From Pseudorhodoferax sp. Leaf274 (GTDB taxonomy: Bacteria > Pseudomonadota > Gammaproteobacteria > Burkholderiales > Burkholderiaceae_C): a DNA stretch of 64,000 bases. This document shows, one piece after another, positions 20,701-27,973 of the stretch (positions are counted from its first letter, which is position 1; each line of letters begins with the position of its first letter). The notes under the pieces were generated by a model. That model saw nothing but the letters and a program-made list of their open reading frames with translations, did no database searches and was not told the origin of the DNA. Position numbers and translations under genes: made by a program. The stretch is taken from positions 1 through 64,000 of the forward strand of contig NZ_LMNA01000023.1 in NCBI RefSeq assembly GCF_001422445.1, read 5' to 3'.

Positions 20701-22244
20701 GCCTGGCGCTCACCAGCTTCCAGGCGGGCCTGGAAACGTCGGGCAAAGGCCGTGGCGGTGTCTTCTCCGGCGGCACGCTGACGGGTGGTGTCACCTTCGG
20801 CGAGTCGGGCCTGGGCAGTGGCCGGCCGTGGGAGTCCACTAGCAGCCGCAGCCCGAATGCGGAGGAGGCGGTCAAGAACTTCGCCACCGACATGCTGCAG
20901 GTGACCGTGCAGGCCCTGCAGGCCGCCACCGACCTGCCCAAGGTCATCACGGCGCAGCTCAAGGGCATCGATGCCGAGAAGCTCACGGACGAAGCCGCGG
21001 CCGAGCTGCTCAACAGCATCCAGGCGCAGATCGACTTCGTGCGCAGCTTCCGCGATGCCATCAACCAGCTGCCGTTCCAGAACCTGCGCAACCTGTCGTT
21101 CGATGCGGCCACCGGCCTCATTGCTGCGGCCGGCGGCCTGGAGGCGCTAAATCAGAACCTCACGGGCTACTTCGAGAACTACTTCACCGCCGAAGAGCAG
21201 CGTGCCGCCGCGATCCGCCGCACGCAGGATGCATTCGAGGGCCTGGGCCTGGTCATGCCGGATGTGGCCGGCAACGCGGCCGATGCGCGCGCTGCCTTCC
21301 GCGCCTTGGCGCAGAGCATCGACGTGGGCACCGAGAAGGGCCAGCAGCAGTACGCGGGCTTGATCGCGCTGCAGGGTGCCTTCGCCGACTTGACGCCCAT
21401 CATCGACAACACCGCCGAAGCCGCGCGCGCAGCGCAGGCCTCGCTGCAGCAGCGCCAGCAGCTGGAGATGCAGCTGCTGCAGCTGCAGGGCGACACGGGC
21501 GAGATCCGCCGGCGCCAGATGGCCGAGTTGCTCACCGACGAGAACCGGGCCATCCAGCAGGCCATCTTCGACCTGCAGGACAAGCAGGCCGCGGACGCCA
21601 CCGCCAAGGCGGCGCAGGACGCCGCCGACCGCGTCAAGGCCGCCTGGCAGTCTGTTGGCGACACACTGGTCGACGAGGTCAAGCGCATTCGCGGCGAAAT
21701 CGCCGGGGCCGGCCTGGGCGGCTTCGCGTACACGCAGGGCCAGTTCGCGCTGGCCACCGCCCAGGCGCGTGCCGGAGATCAGGCGGCGGCTGCTTCGCTG
21801 CCAGAGCTGAGCCGTTCGGTGGTCGAGCTGGCACGCCAGAACGCGTCCAGCGCGGCCGATTTCAAGGCGTTCCAGGCGCAGATCGCGGCCAGCTTGCTGG
21901 AGACCACCCGCGCCATTGCTGCTGGCCAGGGCATCACGGTGCCGGCCTTCGCCAACGGCGGCGCCCATGCCGGTGGGTGGGCCATGGTCGGCGAGCGCGG
22001 CCCCGAGCTGGCCTATCTGCCGCCGGCGCAAGTGTTCACTGCGGGTGCAAGCGCAGGGGCGTTGGGCGACTTCGCGGCCATGCTGGCCGAGATGCGCGCG
22101 CAGCGTGAAGATGAGCGCAGCCGGGCGGCGACCCAGGTCAGCCTGCAGCTGCGCGCCACGCGCGCAGCGGAGGCAACCCAGCGCTTGTGGGAGGATGTCA
22201 CCGAAGGCGGGTCGGCCATGCGTGCGCGGGAGGTGCAGTCATGA
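17742..22244 (+). CDS. Tape measure protein, gpH-like
   Basis: 1500 residues, the largest phage gene here. At roughly 1.5 angstroms per residue it predicts a long flexible tail of the order of 200 nm. The N-terminus is a coiled helical region (IKISANADGVETGVTRAKRSLSSLGQ) followed by a tape-measure domain (AVVAFVKNVNDGVDALNDIKDATG). The centre is Gln/Ala/Glu-rich helix. A hydrophobic Gly/Ala region lies around residues 790-915. The end carries the common AFANGGAHAGGWAMVGERGPELAYLP motif. It sets tail length and enters the host envelope with DNA. It overlaps the next gene by ATGA. Confidence 0.93.
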   Translation: MADDLHTQIKISANADGVETGVTRAKRSLSSLGQSAEQVGEQAARGLGKLGGSGEAVTQGMDRVTRNIEAGMRRQIAAWEAGGTANRQYQEGLARMRGADMAALKPTLDAYEAAKNRAEAAARAQGTLIDRLGAVGPVASIAAGQIAALASSFTLGAVVAFVKNVNDGVDALNDIKDATGATIESISALEDVARRSGASLDLVGSVLVKFNDLLSKATPESNTARQLKAIGLSVAELRKLDPAEAVRVTAVALSGYADDMNKGRLMTDLFGKSVKELAPFMANVAEQGALVGKVTAQQAEEAEKLNKALFGLQANASDLSREFARRMVPGLTQIAGAMAAGAKEGGVLLGVLRGLKEFGAMALGVDPLGQATSRAERAQAEIKRLQGMLQGPELIQARDPANDTNNRRIAQLRAQIVTVQKEALAATDALKAMVGVNASGAGESKDSVGDLSDKGDAQAAAKDAVEARLAEIRRGLAVEASLTKATLDEIGSMRRMQALSDREAIDVVAAAEVGQLERQRAALQAELAIQSQQKNALKEVSNLKGQIDLVDTEISERRKKQLREINELTFRQAAAASAVITAQKQQDGEDWDAYNRQRQDAWNAALTASYEYGRNIDEANEAVQFELGLMGQGERARAIAIAQYQVQVRLKERLREIEGRRLDAEQEQALRAIEEATAARQMANVEQQVMRDEWNKTTEEVNRSLTDALLRGFEEGKTAAENLRDTTVNMFKTMVLRPTISAILQPVSGAVSSAIGDGTASGGGVLGMIKDAKSLYDWGSKAYSWFTGASSASGVTSSLGAAFYTAPALYAGASAIGGASAALAGGTLGSGTFLGTAGVLGSSGGALGTGTALLGEAATSYAISAGTAAGATAGAAAGTAAAAGGGTSAAGAAASLGPYGWIAAAAILAIMAFAGKGEERYGGHYGINFQGDQVLDYRRGGYIDSKQGEVTFVVGPGGGEFAKDYVSELMTGTTKGINALLGDLGSSLALTSFQAGLETSGKGRGGVFSGGTLTGGVTFGESGLGSGRPWESTSSRSPNAEEAVKNFATDMLQVTVQALQAATDLPKVITAQLKGIDAEKLTDEAAAELLNSIQAQIDFVRSFRDAINQLPFQNLRNLSFDAATGLIAAAGGLEALNQNLTGYFENYFTAEEQRAAAIRRTQDAFEGLGLVMPDVAGNAADARAAFRALAQSIDVGTEKGQQQYAGLIALQGAFADLTPIIDNTAEAARAAQASLQQRQQLEMQLLQLQGDTGEIRRRQMAELLTDENRAIQQAIFDLQDKQAADATAKAAQDAADRVKAAWQSVGDTLVDEVKRIRGEIAGAGLGGFAYTQGQFALATAQARAGDQAAAASLPELSRSVVELARQNASSAADFKAFQAQIAASLLETTRAIAAGQGITVPAFANGGAHAGGWAMVGERGPELAYLPPAQVFTAGASAGALGDFAAMLAEMRAQREDERSRAATQVSLQLRATRAAEATQRLWEDVTEGGSAMRAREVQS

Positions 22245-23152
22245 CGCCAAGCACGATGCGTGTGGTGCGCCCGCTGTCGATCACGCCGGCGATGCTGGTC
22301 AGCACCAACATTTCCGAGGCTGACTACGCTGAATGGCTTGCTGGCGCAGGCTACGCCAAAGGTGCGCGCGTCATTGCGACGTCGCAGCACAAGGTCTACG
22401 AGAGCCTCGTCGACAGCAATGTGGGGCATGCGCCCGCGGGCTCGCCTGACCAATGGGTCGAGGTTGGGCCGACCAACCGCTGGAAGGCCTTCGACCAGAG
22501 CAACAGCACGCAAACGCGCGCGCAGAACTTCCTGACCTACACCCTGAAGCCGGGCAAGGCGGTGCACACCATTGCTGCGTTGAACCTGGTCGATGCCACG
22601 GCGATGCGGGTTCGTGTCACGGATCCATCGCTGGGCTTGATCTACGACAAGACGGTCAACCTCGCGGGGCAGCTGCTTGTCTCGACCTGGTGGGACTGGT
22701 TCCTTGGGCCGCGCACGTCGCCGAAGCAGTGCATCTACGCCGACCTGCCGAGCGCGCCTGCGGCCGACATCACCATCGACATCGCGGGCAACGTGGGGTT
22801 GGCCGTCGGCGTGATTCTGTTGGGCCAGATGCGCACCTTCTCCATGGGTGTGCAGATGGGCGCGCGCATCGGCATCACCGACTACTCGCGCAAAGAGCGC
22901 AACGAGTTCGGCGACACGATCCTGGTGGAGCGGCCATTCGCACGACGTGCCAATTGGTCGCCCGTGCTGCGCGCTGCGGAGGTCGACGCGTTTGTCGACT
23001 TCCTGGCCGATGTGCGGGCTCAGCCCTGCCTGTGGATCGGCTCCGGCCGATATGAGGCCATGACGGTCTACGGCATCTACAAAAGCTTCGAAGTGCTGAT
23101 TGCCTACTTCGACTACTCCACCTGCGAACTTGAACTTGAGGGCCTGACGTGA
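22241..23152 (+). CDS. Phage tail-tip protein of unknown family
   Basis: 303 residues, coupled to the tape measure by ATGA and to the collar fibre by GTGA. An N-terminal segment (ISEADYAEWLAGAGYAKGARVIATSQHKVYESL..PDQWVEVGPTNRW) resembles the short aromatic carbohydrate-binding repeats found in tail and chitinase-like proteins. The rest is beta-rich. The spot directly after the tape measure is normally held by distal tail protein genes (lambda M, L), so it likely forms part of the tail tip. No larger central-fibre gene (gpJ-like) follows. Confidence 0.55.
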   Translation: MTPSTMRVVRPLSITPAMLVSTNISEADYAEWLAGAGYAKGARVIATSQHKVYESLVDSNVGHAPAGSPDQWVEVGPTNRWKAFDQSNSTQTRAQNFLTYTLKPGKAVHTIAALNLVDATAMRVRVTDPSLGLIYDKTVNLAGQLLVSTWWDWFLGPRTSPKQCIYADLPSAPAADITIDIAGNVGLAVGVILLGQMRTFSMGVQMGARIGITDYSRKERNEFGDTILVERPFARRANWSPVLRAAEVDAFVDFLADVRAQPCLWIGSGRYEAMTVYGIYKSFEVLIAYFDYSTCELELEGLT

Positions 23153-24483
23153 CCGACATCGTGATTCCTCCCACCATTGCGCTGATGCCGCCCGCGCCGC
23201 AACTGACGGACACGCAGGCGGACTTCAATACCAAGGCCTTCGCTACGGTGGGCGCATACCCCACGTTCATTGCGCAGACAAATGCTGCTGCTGCGGCGGC
23301 GCGTCAGAACGCTGTCGCTGCGGAGGAGCGGGCGACCGGGGCACAGAGCAGCGCAGCGGCAGCCGTGACAGCGCGTGACGTGGCACTCGCCGCGCGTGAT
23401 CAGGCTGCGGCTGCCGCTACATCTGCCGCCAACGCACCTGGCACCAGCGGAAGCAGCGTGTCCACGGTGGCCATGGGTCTTGGGACCAAATCGTTGACAA
23501 CCCAGACCGGCAAGGCTTGGACGGCCGGCCAGAGCATCGTCGTGGCGCTTTCCGGTGATCCGGTAGGCCGGCGGATGTTGGGGGTGATCGCCTCCTACGA
23601 CATCAACACCGGCGCCATGTCGTTCATCGTAGGGGCCGGCGGCGTGGTCGGTTCGGGCACCTATGCGGGCTGGCTCATTTCCTTGACCGCAGCGCGCGAC
23701 AACCTGGTGCTGATGGGGCAAGGGCCTGGCCAGGGAGCGCAGGTGCTGTCCATCGGATGGGGGGCCGGAGCCGAGGGAATCGTGCGCCCGCTGGTGTCTG
23801 TGGATGGCGGGCACTGGGGCGGACTGGCCGGCGACTGGGAAGTGCAGGAGGCGGCGCCGCCCGGCAAGCGCGGCGAGTTCTACATGAACGCGCCGCCGGC
23901 TGGATGGCTGAAGGCAAATGGGGCTGCGGTTTCGCGCACGACTTATGTGCGGCTATTCCAGCGGATTGGCACGCTCTACGGCGCCGGGGACGGGGTGACG
24001 ACCTTCAACCTGCCGAATGACTATGGCTTGTTTGCGCGGTCATGGGACGAGAGCGGCGCCGTCGACCCGGGCCGCGCCTTCGCATCCGTCCAAGCGTCCG
24101 CAAACCTGATCCACGCCCACGGCGGATCCACCGTTTCTGCGGGCGGGCACACCCCGACGGGTTCGGCGAACTCCGGCGGCGGCTACACGCCTACGGGCTC
24201 GGTGGGCAACGGTGGGGGCCATACCAACACCGCGCCTCAAACCCGCGTCGCTGGCGGTGGTGGGGCTGCAGCTTCGTTCAAGTCAGAGGACACGGCGGGG
24301 GTTGCGATGACCACAAACACGGTTCCCAACCACGACCACCCACTGACCATGAATGCCGTCCCTCCTCACGTGCATGGCGTGACCATGGACGCTGTTCCGC
24401 CGCATGCGCACGTCATCGGAGCGGAAGGTGCGTCCGAGTCGCGTCCCGCCAACCGCGCTGTGATGGTCTGCATCAAGTACTGA
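23149..24483 (+). CDS. Tail fibre with collar domain
   Basis: 444 residues, start GTG 23149. Residues about 40-100 form an Ala-rich coiled coil (AAAAARQNAVAAEERATGAQSSAAAA). A phage tail collar domain follows at about 248-290 (PPAGWLKANGAAVSRTTYVRLFQRIGTLYG..TTFNLPN). The C-terminal part carries Gly/Thr-rich repeats (HTPTGSANSGGGYTPTGSVGNGGGH in outline) and His pairs in VPNHDH, VPPHVH and VPPHAH, which in other fibres bind metal ions along a trimer axis. It probably mediates receptor contact. The conserved end NRAVMVCIKY fits collar-family fibres. Confidence 0.85.
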   Translation: MTDIVIPPTIALMPPAPQLTDTQADFNTKAFATVGAYPTFIAQTNAAAAAARQNAVAAEERATGAQSSAAAAVTARDVALAARDQAAAAATSAANAPGTSGSSVSTVAMGLGTKSLTTQTGKAWTAGQSIVVALSGDPVGRRMLGVIASYDINTGAMSFIVGAGGVVGSGTYAGWLISLTAARDNLVLMGQGPGQGAQVLSIGWGAGAEGIVRPLVSVDGGHWGGLAGDWEVQEAAPPGKRGEFYMNAPPAGWLKANGAAVSRTTYVRLFQRIGTLYGAGDGVTTFNLPNDYGLFARSWDESGAVDPGRAFASVQASANLIHAHGGSTVSAGGHTPTGSANSGGGYTPTGSVGNGGGHTNTAPQTRVAGGGGAAASFKSEDTAGVAMTTNTVPNHDHPLTMNAVPPHVHGVTMDAVPPHAHVIGAEGASESRPANRAVMVCIKY

Positions 24484-24490
24484 GGTCCTC

Positions 24491-25027
24491 ATGGAAGACA
24501 TGCCCGTCATCGATCCCAAGATCGTCTTTGCTTTCCACCCCTTCACCCGCCGCTACGTGGGGCCGTTCGAACTTGCCTTCGAGCGCGGCGACATGGACCC
24601 GCTGGAGCCGGGCCGCTGGCTCATTCCGGGCAGTTGCCTGGAGGTCGAGCCGCCGGAGCCTGGCCCTGGCCAGTACGTGGCCGAAGAGGCGGGTGCCTGG
24701 GTGCTGCGCGACATACCAGTGGAGCCTGATCCGCCGCAGCCTGAGCCGCCAACCGTCGAGCAGCGCATTGCTTTGCTGCTGCGCCACGTGGATGCGCACC
24801 TCAACGCAGGGGCGGCGCTACGCCGGTACGACAGCATCATCACGGCGTCGCTGCGTGCGGGCTACCCCGGCCCATTCCACGACGAGGGCGTGGTGTATGC
24901 CACCTGGATGGATGCCACCTACGCGCGCTGCTACGAGATCCTGGCGCAGTGGGAGGCCGGCGAGATTGCGGAGCCCACCGCTGCCGAGTTGCTTGCCATG
25001 CTGCCGCCGCTGGAGCTGCCGGCATGA
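24491..25027 (+). CDS. Tail fibre assembly-like protein
   Basis: 178 residues following the fibre gene by 7 bp. The N-terminal part (FAFHPFTRRYVGPFELAFERGDMDPLEPGRWLIPGSC) describes fibre-associated sequences, and the C-terminal half (EQRIALLLRHVDAHLNAGAALRRYDSIITASLRAGYPGPFHDEG) is a helical bundle seen in proteins next to collar-type fibres. Probably a fibre chaperone or adaptor. The stop overlaps the holin start. Confidence 0.65.
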   Translation: MEDMPVIDPKIVFAFHPFTRRYVGPFELAFERGDMDPLEPGRWLIPGSCLEVEPPEPGPGQYVAEEAGAWVLRDIPVEPDPPQPEPPTVEQRIALLLRHVDAHLNAGAALRRYDSIITASLRAGYPGPFHDEGVVYATWMDATYARCYEILAQWEAGEIAEPTAAELLAMLPPLELPA

Positions 25028-25446
25028 TGCGCATCGTCATCGCCGTGGTGCTGGCGCTGCAGCTGCTCCAGCCGTCTCTGGCCATGGCCACCACGACGAT
25101 CAAGTCGCCGCTGAGCTACAGCCTGCAGGAGTACGGCGTGGTGCTCGGCATCTCGATGATGGGCGGCTTGGTCCGCTTCATCATGGCCCTGCGTCGCGGG
25201 ACGATGCTCAGCCTGTCGATGCTGATCGGCGAGCTGGCCACCAGTGCTTTCGTCGGCTTCCTGACCTTCTGGGCCTGCGAGGCGATGGAGATGAACCCGC
25301 TGCTCACGGCTTGCGCCGTCGGGATGATGGGGCACATCGGCGCCAAGACCCTGGCATGGGCGGAGGTCGCCGGGCGCCGCTTCATCGAGCACAAGTTCGG
25401 CATGAAGCTGGAAGACACGATGCCAGCACCGCTGGGAGACCGCTGA
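25024..25446 (+). CDS. Holin, LydA/superfamily III-like
   Basis: 140 residues with an N-terminal hydrophobic segment resembling a signal sequence (IVIAVVLALQLLQPSLAMA) and three further hydrophobic helices at about 38-56, 63-86 and 92-113. The layout and lysis-cassette position fit phage holins that puncture the inner membrane. Overlaps by ATGA and TGATG couple it to the fibre assembly gene and to the endolysin gene. Confidence 0.75.
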   Translation: MMRIVIAVVLALQLLQPSLAMATTTIKSPLSYSLQEYGVVLGISMMGGLVRFIMALRRGTMLSLSMLIGELATSAFVGFLTFWACEAMEMNPLLTACAVGMMGHIGAKTLAWAEVAGRRFIEHKFGMKLEDTMPAPLGDR

Positions 25447-25931
25447 TGGAATTCGATCAAGCATTCGGCCGGCTGCTCGGCCATGAAGGCGATTTCGTGG
25501 ACCACCCTGCGGATCCGGGTGGCGCCACGCGATGGGGCATCACCCAGCGCGTGGCCCGCGAGTACGGCTACATGGGCGACATGCGCACCTTGCCGCAGGA
25601 GACAGCGAAAGCGATCGCGCGCAAGGCCTATTGGGATGCCGTCCAGGCGGACAGCCTGCCGCCGTCGCTGCGCTTCGATGTATTCGATGCGGCCTACAAC
25701 TCCGGCGTGCGCCAGGCCATTCGATGGCTTCAGCGCGCGGTGTTCGTCACGGATGACGGCATCTTCGGCCCCAAGACCATGATGGCTGCGCAGGGCTACA
25801 ACGGCAACGCGATTGCGGCCAGGTTCAACGGTCACCGGCTGAACATGCTGGCTGATCTCGTGACTTGGAAGGACTTCGGCAAGGGATGGGCGCGGCGCGT
25901 GGCGGCCAACCTCATCGCGGCGAAGGGGTGA
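25446..25931 (+). CDS. Endolysin, GH108-type N-acetylmuramidase
   Basis: 161 residues. The N-terminal motif LLGHEGDFVDHPADPGGATRWGIT is the GH108 signature; Glu14 is the predicted catalytic acid cleaving the MurNAc-GlcNAc bond of peptidoglycan. The C-terminal half (DAAYNSGVRQAIRWLQRAVFVTDDGIFGPKTMMAAQGYN) is the associated peptidoglycan-binding/helical part. No signal peptide is visible, so export depends on a holin. Length is usual for the family (about 160-180). Confidence 0.9.
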   Translation: MEFDQAFGRLLGHEGDFVDHPADPGGATRWGITQRVAREYGYMGDMRTLPQETAKAIARKAYWDAVQADSLPPSLRFDVFDAAYNSGVRQAIRWLQRAVFVTDDGIFGPKTMMAAQGYNGNAIAARFNGHRLNMLADLVTWKDFGKGWARRVAANLIAAKG

Positions 25932-25933
25932 CC

Positions 25934-26497
25934 ATGGCCGACTTCGACTGGCGCAAGTTCGTGAGCGGCGTGGCGCCCGCGTTGGGGACGGCCTTGGGTG
26001 GCCCGCTGGCTGGCGCTGCGATCAAGGTGCTGGCCGGCGCCGTGCTCGGCGACGAGAACGCGAGTGAGGCGGATGTGGCGGCGGCCATCTCCAGCGGCCA
26101 GTTGACCGGCGAGCAGATCGTGTCGATCAAGGCGGCCGAGCAGGCGTTTGCGGTGCGCATGCGGGAACTGGACATCGACGTGGAGAAGTTGAACCAGGCG
26201 GCGGACGAGGCGGTCATGCGTGATGTACAGGATGCACGCGCGCGGCAGACGGCCACCAAGGACTGGATGCCGCAAGTCATTTTCTTCATGCTGGCCGCGG
26301 CCTGGGCGGGTACGCTGGCCCTGTTCTACTTCGCGCCGCTGCCGGTGGACGAATTCCTGCGCGCGCTGATCGTGCGGGCCTATGCCACGGTGGAGACAGG
26401 CCTGACCGGCGCCATCGCCTACTTCATTGGCAGCAGCAGGGGCAGCAAGGCGAGCGGGGACGCCGTGCGCAAGATCGCCGAGCAGGCGGGGAGGTAG
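25934..26497 (+). CDS. Second holin-like protein, 3TM type
   Basis: 187 residues. Hydrophobic segments lie at about 11-37, 111-133 (WMPQVIFFMLAAAWAGTLALFYF) and 150-166, with a charged helical region between the first two. This fits the GTA/phage 3TM-holin group. Having a second holin-type gene right after the endolysin suggests an antiholin or a holin pair for timing lysis; no Rz/Rz1 spanin pair is evident here. Start ATG 25934, 2 bp after the endolysin stop. Confidence 0.65.
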   Translation: MADFDWRKFVSGVAPALGTALGGPLAGAAIKVLAGAVLGDENASEADVAAAISSGQLTGEQIVSIKAAEQAFAVRMRELDIDVEKLNQAADEAVMRDVQDARARQTATKDWMPQVIFFMLAAAWAGTLALFYFAPLPVDEFLRALIVRAYATVETGLTGAIAYFIGSSRGSKASGDAVRKIAEQAGR

Positions 26498-26502
26498 GGG
26501 CT

Positions 26503-26790
26503 ATGTCCTGGCATCTTGAGGTCACGTCGATGACGGCCCGGCGCTACCTGCCGGGCGAGAGCTTCGAGCTTCGGAGCAAGTTCGCCAGCACGGTGCATGT
26601 GCAGATGCTGGACTGCGGCCAGCGCGCATTCTTGAGTGCGGCCACGAACAACGATGCGCGGGGCAAGATCACAAAGCGCGACTGGCTGGAACTGCGCGAG
26701 ATGCTGCACGGCATCGGTGTGGAGCTGATCGAGTCGAGCCGGCACGGTGAAGCCAAGGACTACGACACCGGCCCGGCCCCGCTCAGCTGA
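26503..26790 (+). CDS. Small hypothetical phage protein
   Basis: 95 residues, 5 bp after the 3TM gene, so probably in the same transcript and the last rightward prophage gene. It is soluble with mixed composition (LPGESFELRSKFASTVHVQMLDCGQRAFLSA, then a helix KRDWLELREMLHGIGVELIESSRHG). I do not recognise it. No spanin features (signal peptide, lipobox or coiled coil) are seen, which argues against an Rz role. Confidence 0.6.
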   Translation: MSWHLEVTSMTARRYLPGESFELRSKFASTVHVQMLDCGQRAFLSAATNNDARGKITKRDWLELREMLHGIGVELIESSRHGEAKDYDTGPAPLS

Positions 26791-26796
26791 ACTTGT

Positions 26797-26852
26797 CCTC
26801 GTTGTTCGAGGGTGGGCGAGTTCGGCGGCCTGTGAGTGCCGCTCGGACTCAC
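26797..26852. terminator. Stem-loops between convergent phage genes
   Basis: CCTCG-TTGTT-CGAGG (26797-26811) follows the last rightward gene. A second inverted repeat, GTGAGT/ACTCAC (26832-26852), overlaps the end of the leftward membrane gene. There is no strong U-tract. Probably a bidirectional stop for the lysis operon and the leftward pair. Confidence 0.35.
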
Positions 26853-27205
26853 TTCGAATTCGAGCCGAAGATGTACGCGAGCGAGGTGCTGATGATGGTG
26901 AAAAGGCCGCTACGTAGCTGGCTCGCGTCCTGAACATCCACCCAGAAGGTGATCAGCAGCATGCCGGTCGCTGCGACCGCCACGGTTGCGGCGACGTGGA
27001 CCGGCGTCTGTGGGTTCGCCCCGAAGAATCGGCCCAGATAGCCTAGGTTCAGGCGATTCGTCTCTCGGTCGTGCTCCAGCTTGGAGGCGTGAAAAAACGC
27101 CGACTCGTCCCGTGGGGTGACGGGTGCCGGCGCTTGAGAAATTGTTTCGGCGCTGGGATCGATGACGGCTTTTGCGATGCCGTTCTTCGCGTCTTGCTCC
27201 GCCAT
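26849..27205 (-). CDS. Two-helix membrane protein, candidate PanT-type toxin
   Basis: 118 residues. A soluble N-terminal part (1-65) with an amphipathic helix (FFHASKLEHDRETNRLNLGYLGRFF) precedes two membrane helices at about 69-89 (VHVAATVAVAATGMLLITFWV) and 99-114 (LRSGLFTIISTSLAYI). It starts 4 bp after the Panacea-domain gene ends, so the two form an operon. Panacea antitoxins are known to pair with unrelated toxins, several of which are small membrane-active proteins, and this gene occupies the toxin slot. The toxin role is inferred from that pairing; a superinfection-exclusion role is an alternative. Confidence 0.55.
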   Translation of the reverse strand: MAEQDAKNGIAKAVIDPSAETISQAPAPVTPRDESAFFHASKLEHDRETNRLNLGYLGRFFGANPQTPVHVAATVAVAATGMLLITFWVDVQDASQLRSGLFTIISTSLAYIFGSNSK

Positions 27206-27209
27206 CGGC

Positions 27210-27716
27210 TCAGGCTGTTGCCCTGGCGGTAGACCGCCTTACGGCGTCCCCGAAATGCTCCTGGATCTCCGAGAAGGGGATGTCCACGCCGCGCATGCCG
27301 GGGTTGTTCTGCCAGGTGCGGGCCCATGGACTGTCCGCTGCGTGTGTCATCTCGGAGAGCTTCGTGGCAGTGAAGCCCTTGTAGCTATTCCAGACATTCG
27401 CCAGGAACGCGCGCACTGACCCGTCGGCGGGCGGTGGGACCACCGTGCTCTGCAGCGATGCGAAGTCAAGCTCGGTCGCCTTGCCATGAATGGGGCCAGA
27501 GCCGAATCGCTTGAACTCGTGGTACAGCGAGGGGATGACCGGGCCGAATTGCCAAGCCTCGACGGCCTCGTTGATCAATGGGGTGCCGGTATAGCCGGTG
27601 TACCACCCATGGGCGTAGTAAACGAGCTTCTGCAACTTCATGGGCGAAATCGCGGCCCGCTCTTCTGCTGCGCAGTCGAGGAAGAAGTTGGCGATCTGTT
27701 TGGCGCTGAAGGGCAT
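27210..27716 (-). CDS. Panacea (DUF4065/SocA-like) domain protein, candidate antitoxin
   Basis: 168 residues from ATG 27716 (MPFSAKQIANFFLD), with AGGAGG six nt upstream. The Panacea/DUF4065 core is clear: MKLQKLVYYAHGWYTGYTG, then EAVEAWQFGPVIPSLYHEFKRFG. A C-terminal segment (WNSYKGFTATKLSEMTHAADSPWA) completes the domain. The family includes SocA, a ClpXP adaptor-like antitoxin, and PanA antitoxins. It has its own promoter (27733-27761) reading against the lysis genes, as expected for a gene expressed in the lysogen. Confidence 0.85.
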   Translation of the reverse strand: MPFSAKQIANFFLDCAAEERAAISPMKLQKLVYYAHGWYTGYTGTPLINEAVEAWQFGPVIPSLYHEFKRFGSGPIHGKATELDFASLQSTVVPPPADGSVRAFLANVWNSYKGFTATKLSEMTHAADSPWARTWQNNPGMRGVDIPFSEIQEHFGDAVRRSTARATA

Positions 27717-27732
27717 GCAGTCCTCCTGCAGT

Positions 27733-27761
27733 AATGTATGGATGTACAGCCTATTGGGCAA
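27733..27761 (-). promoter_or_regulatory. Promoter of the Panacea operon
   Basis: On the minus strand a -35 TTGCCC (27756-27761), a 17-bp spacer and a -10 TACATT (27733-27738) precede the AGGAGG and ATG 27716. TGTACATCCATACA in the spacer/-10 region has TGTA/TACA half-sites that could serve autoregulation. Confidence 0.6.
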
Positions 27762-27973
27762 TTAAGCCATGCTTCCGCCTCCGCTGCATTGGCTTGCAGC
27801 GAAAGCCCGCTACTGTTTGGGGGCGGAGGCTACTACAAGTGGTGTCATTAAGCGATTTTCCCACATCCCTTGGCGACATGCTGTGAGTCGAAAGTGAGTC
27901 GCTGACGCCGGTCTCTCCTCCTGAAACTCCCATTGAACTACGAGGAGGCGCGGGCGCGCATTGTAGGGGGCCG
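27762..27973. other. Non-coding prophage/chromosome junction region
   Basis: No convincing gene. It holds a large imperfect structure: outer arms GCCTCCGC (27777-27784) and GCGGAGGC (27823-27830) with an inner GCTGCA/TGCAGC stem (27783-27800). A tandem pair GTGAGTCG-AAA-GTGAGTCG follows near 27883-27902. On the minus strand CTCCTCGTAGTTCAATGGG (about 27925-27945) looks like the 5' part of a tRNA-Arg-type gene but cannot be folded into a complete tRNA. Phage genes stop at 27717 and tamB ends at 27974, so an attachment site should lie here. Confidence 0.5.

Noticed and set aside
24121-24240. Repeated units in the collar fibre gene that might suggest a CRISPR or minisatellite.
   Set aside because: They encode in-frame GGHTPTGS/GGYTPTGS-like peptide repeats typical of fibre shafts, and there are no uniform spacers.
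27900-27960. A complete tRNA gene on the minus strand near 27,940.
   Set aside because: Only a D-arm-like start is visible; no anticodon arm, T-arm (GGTTCGA-type) or matching acceptor stem follows.
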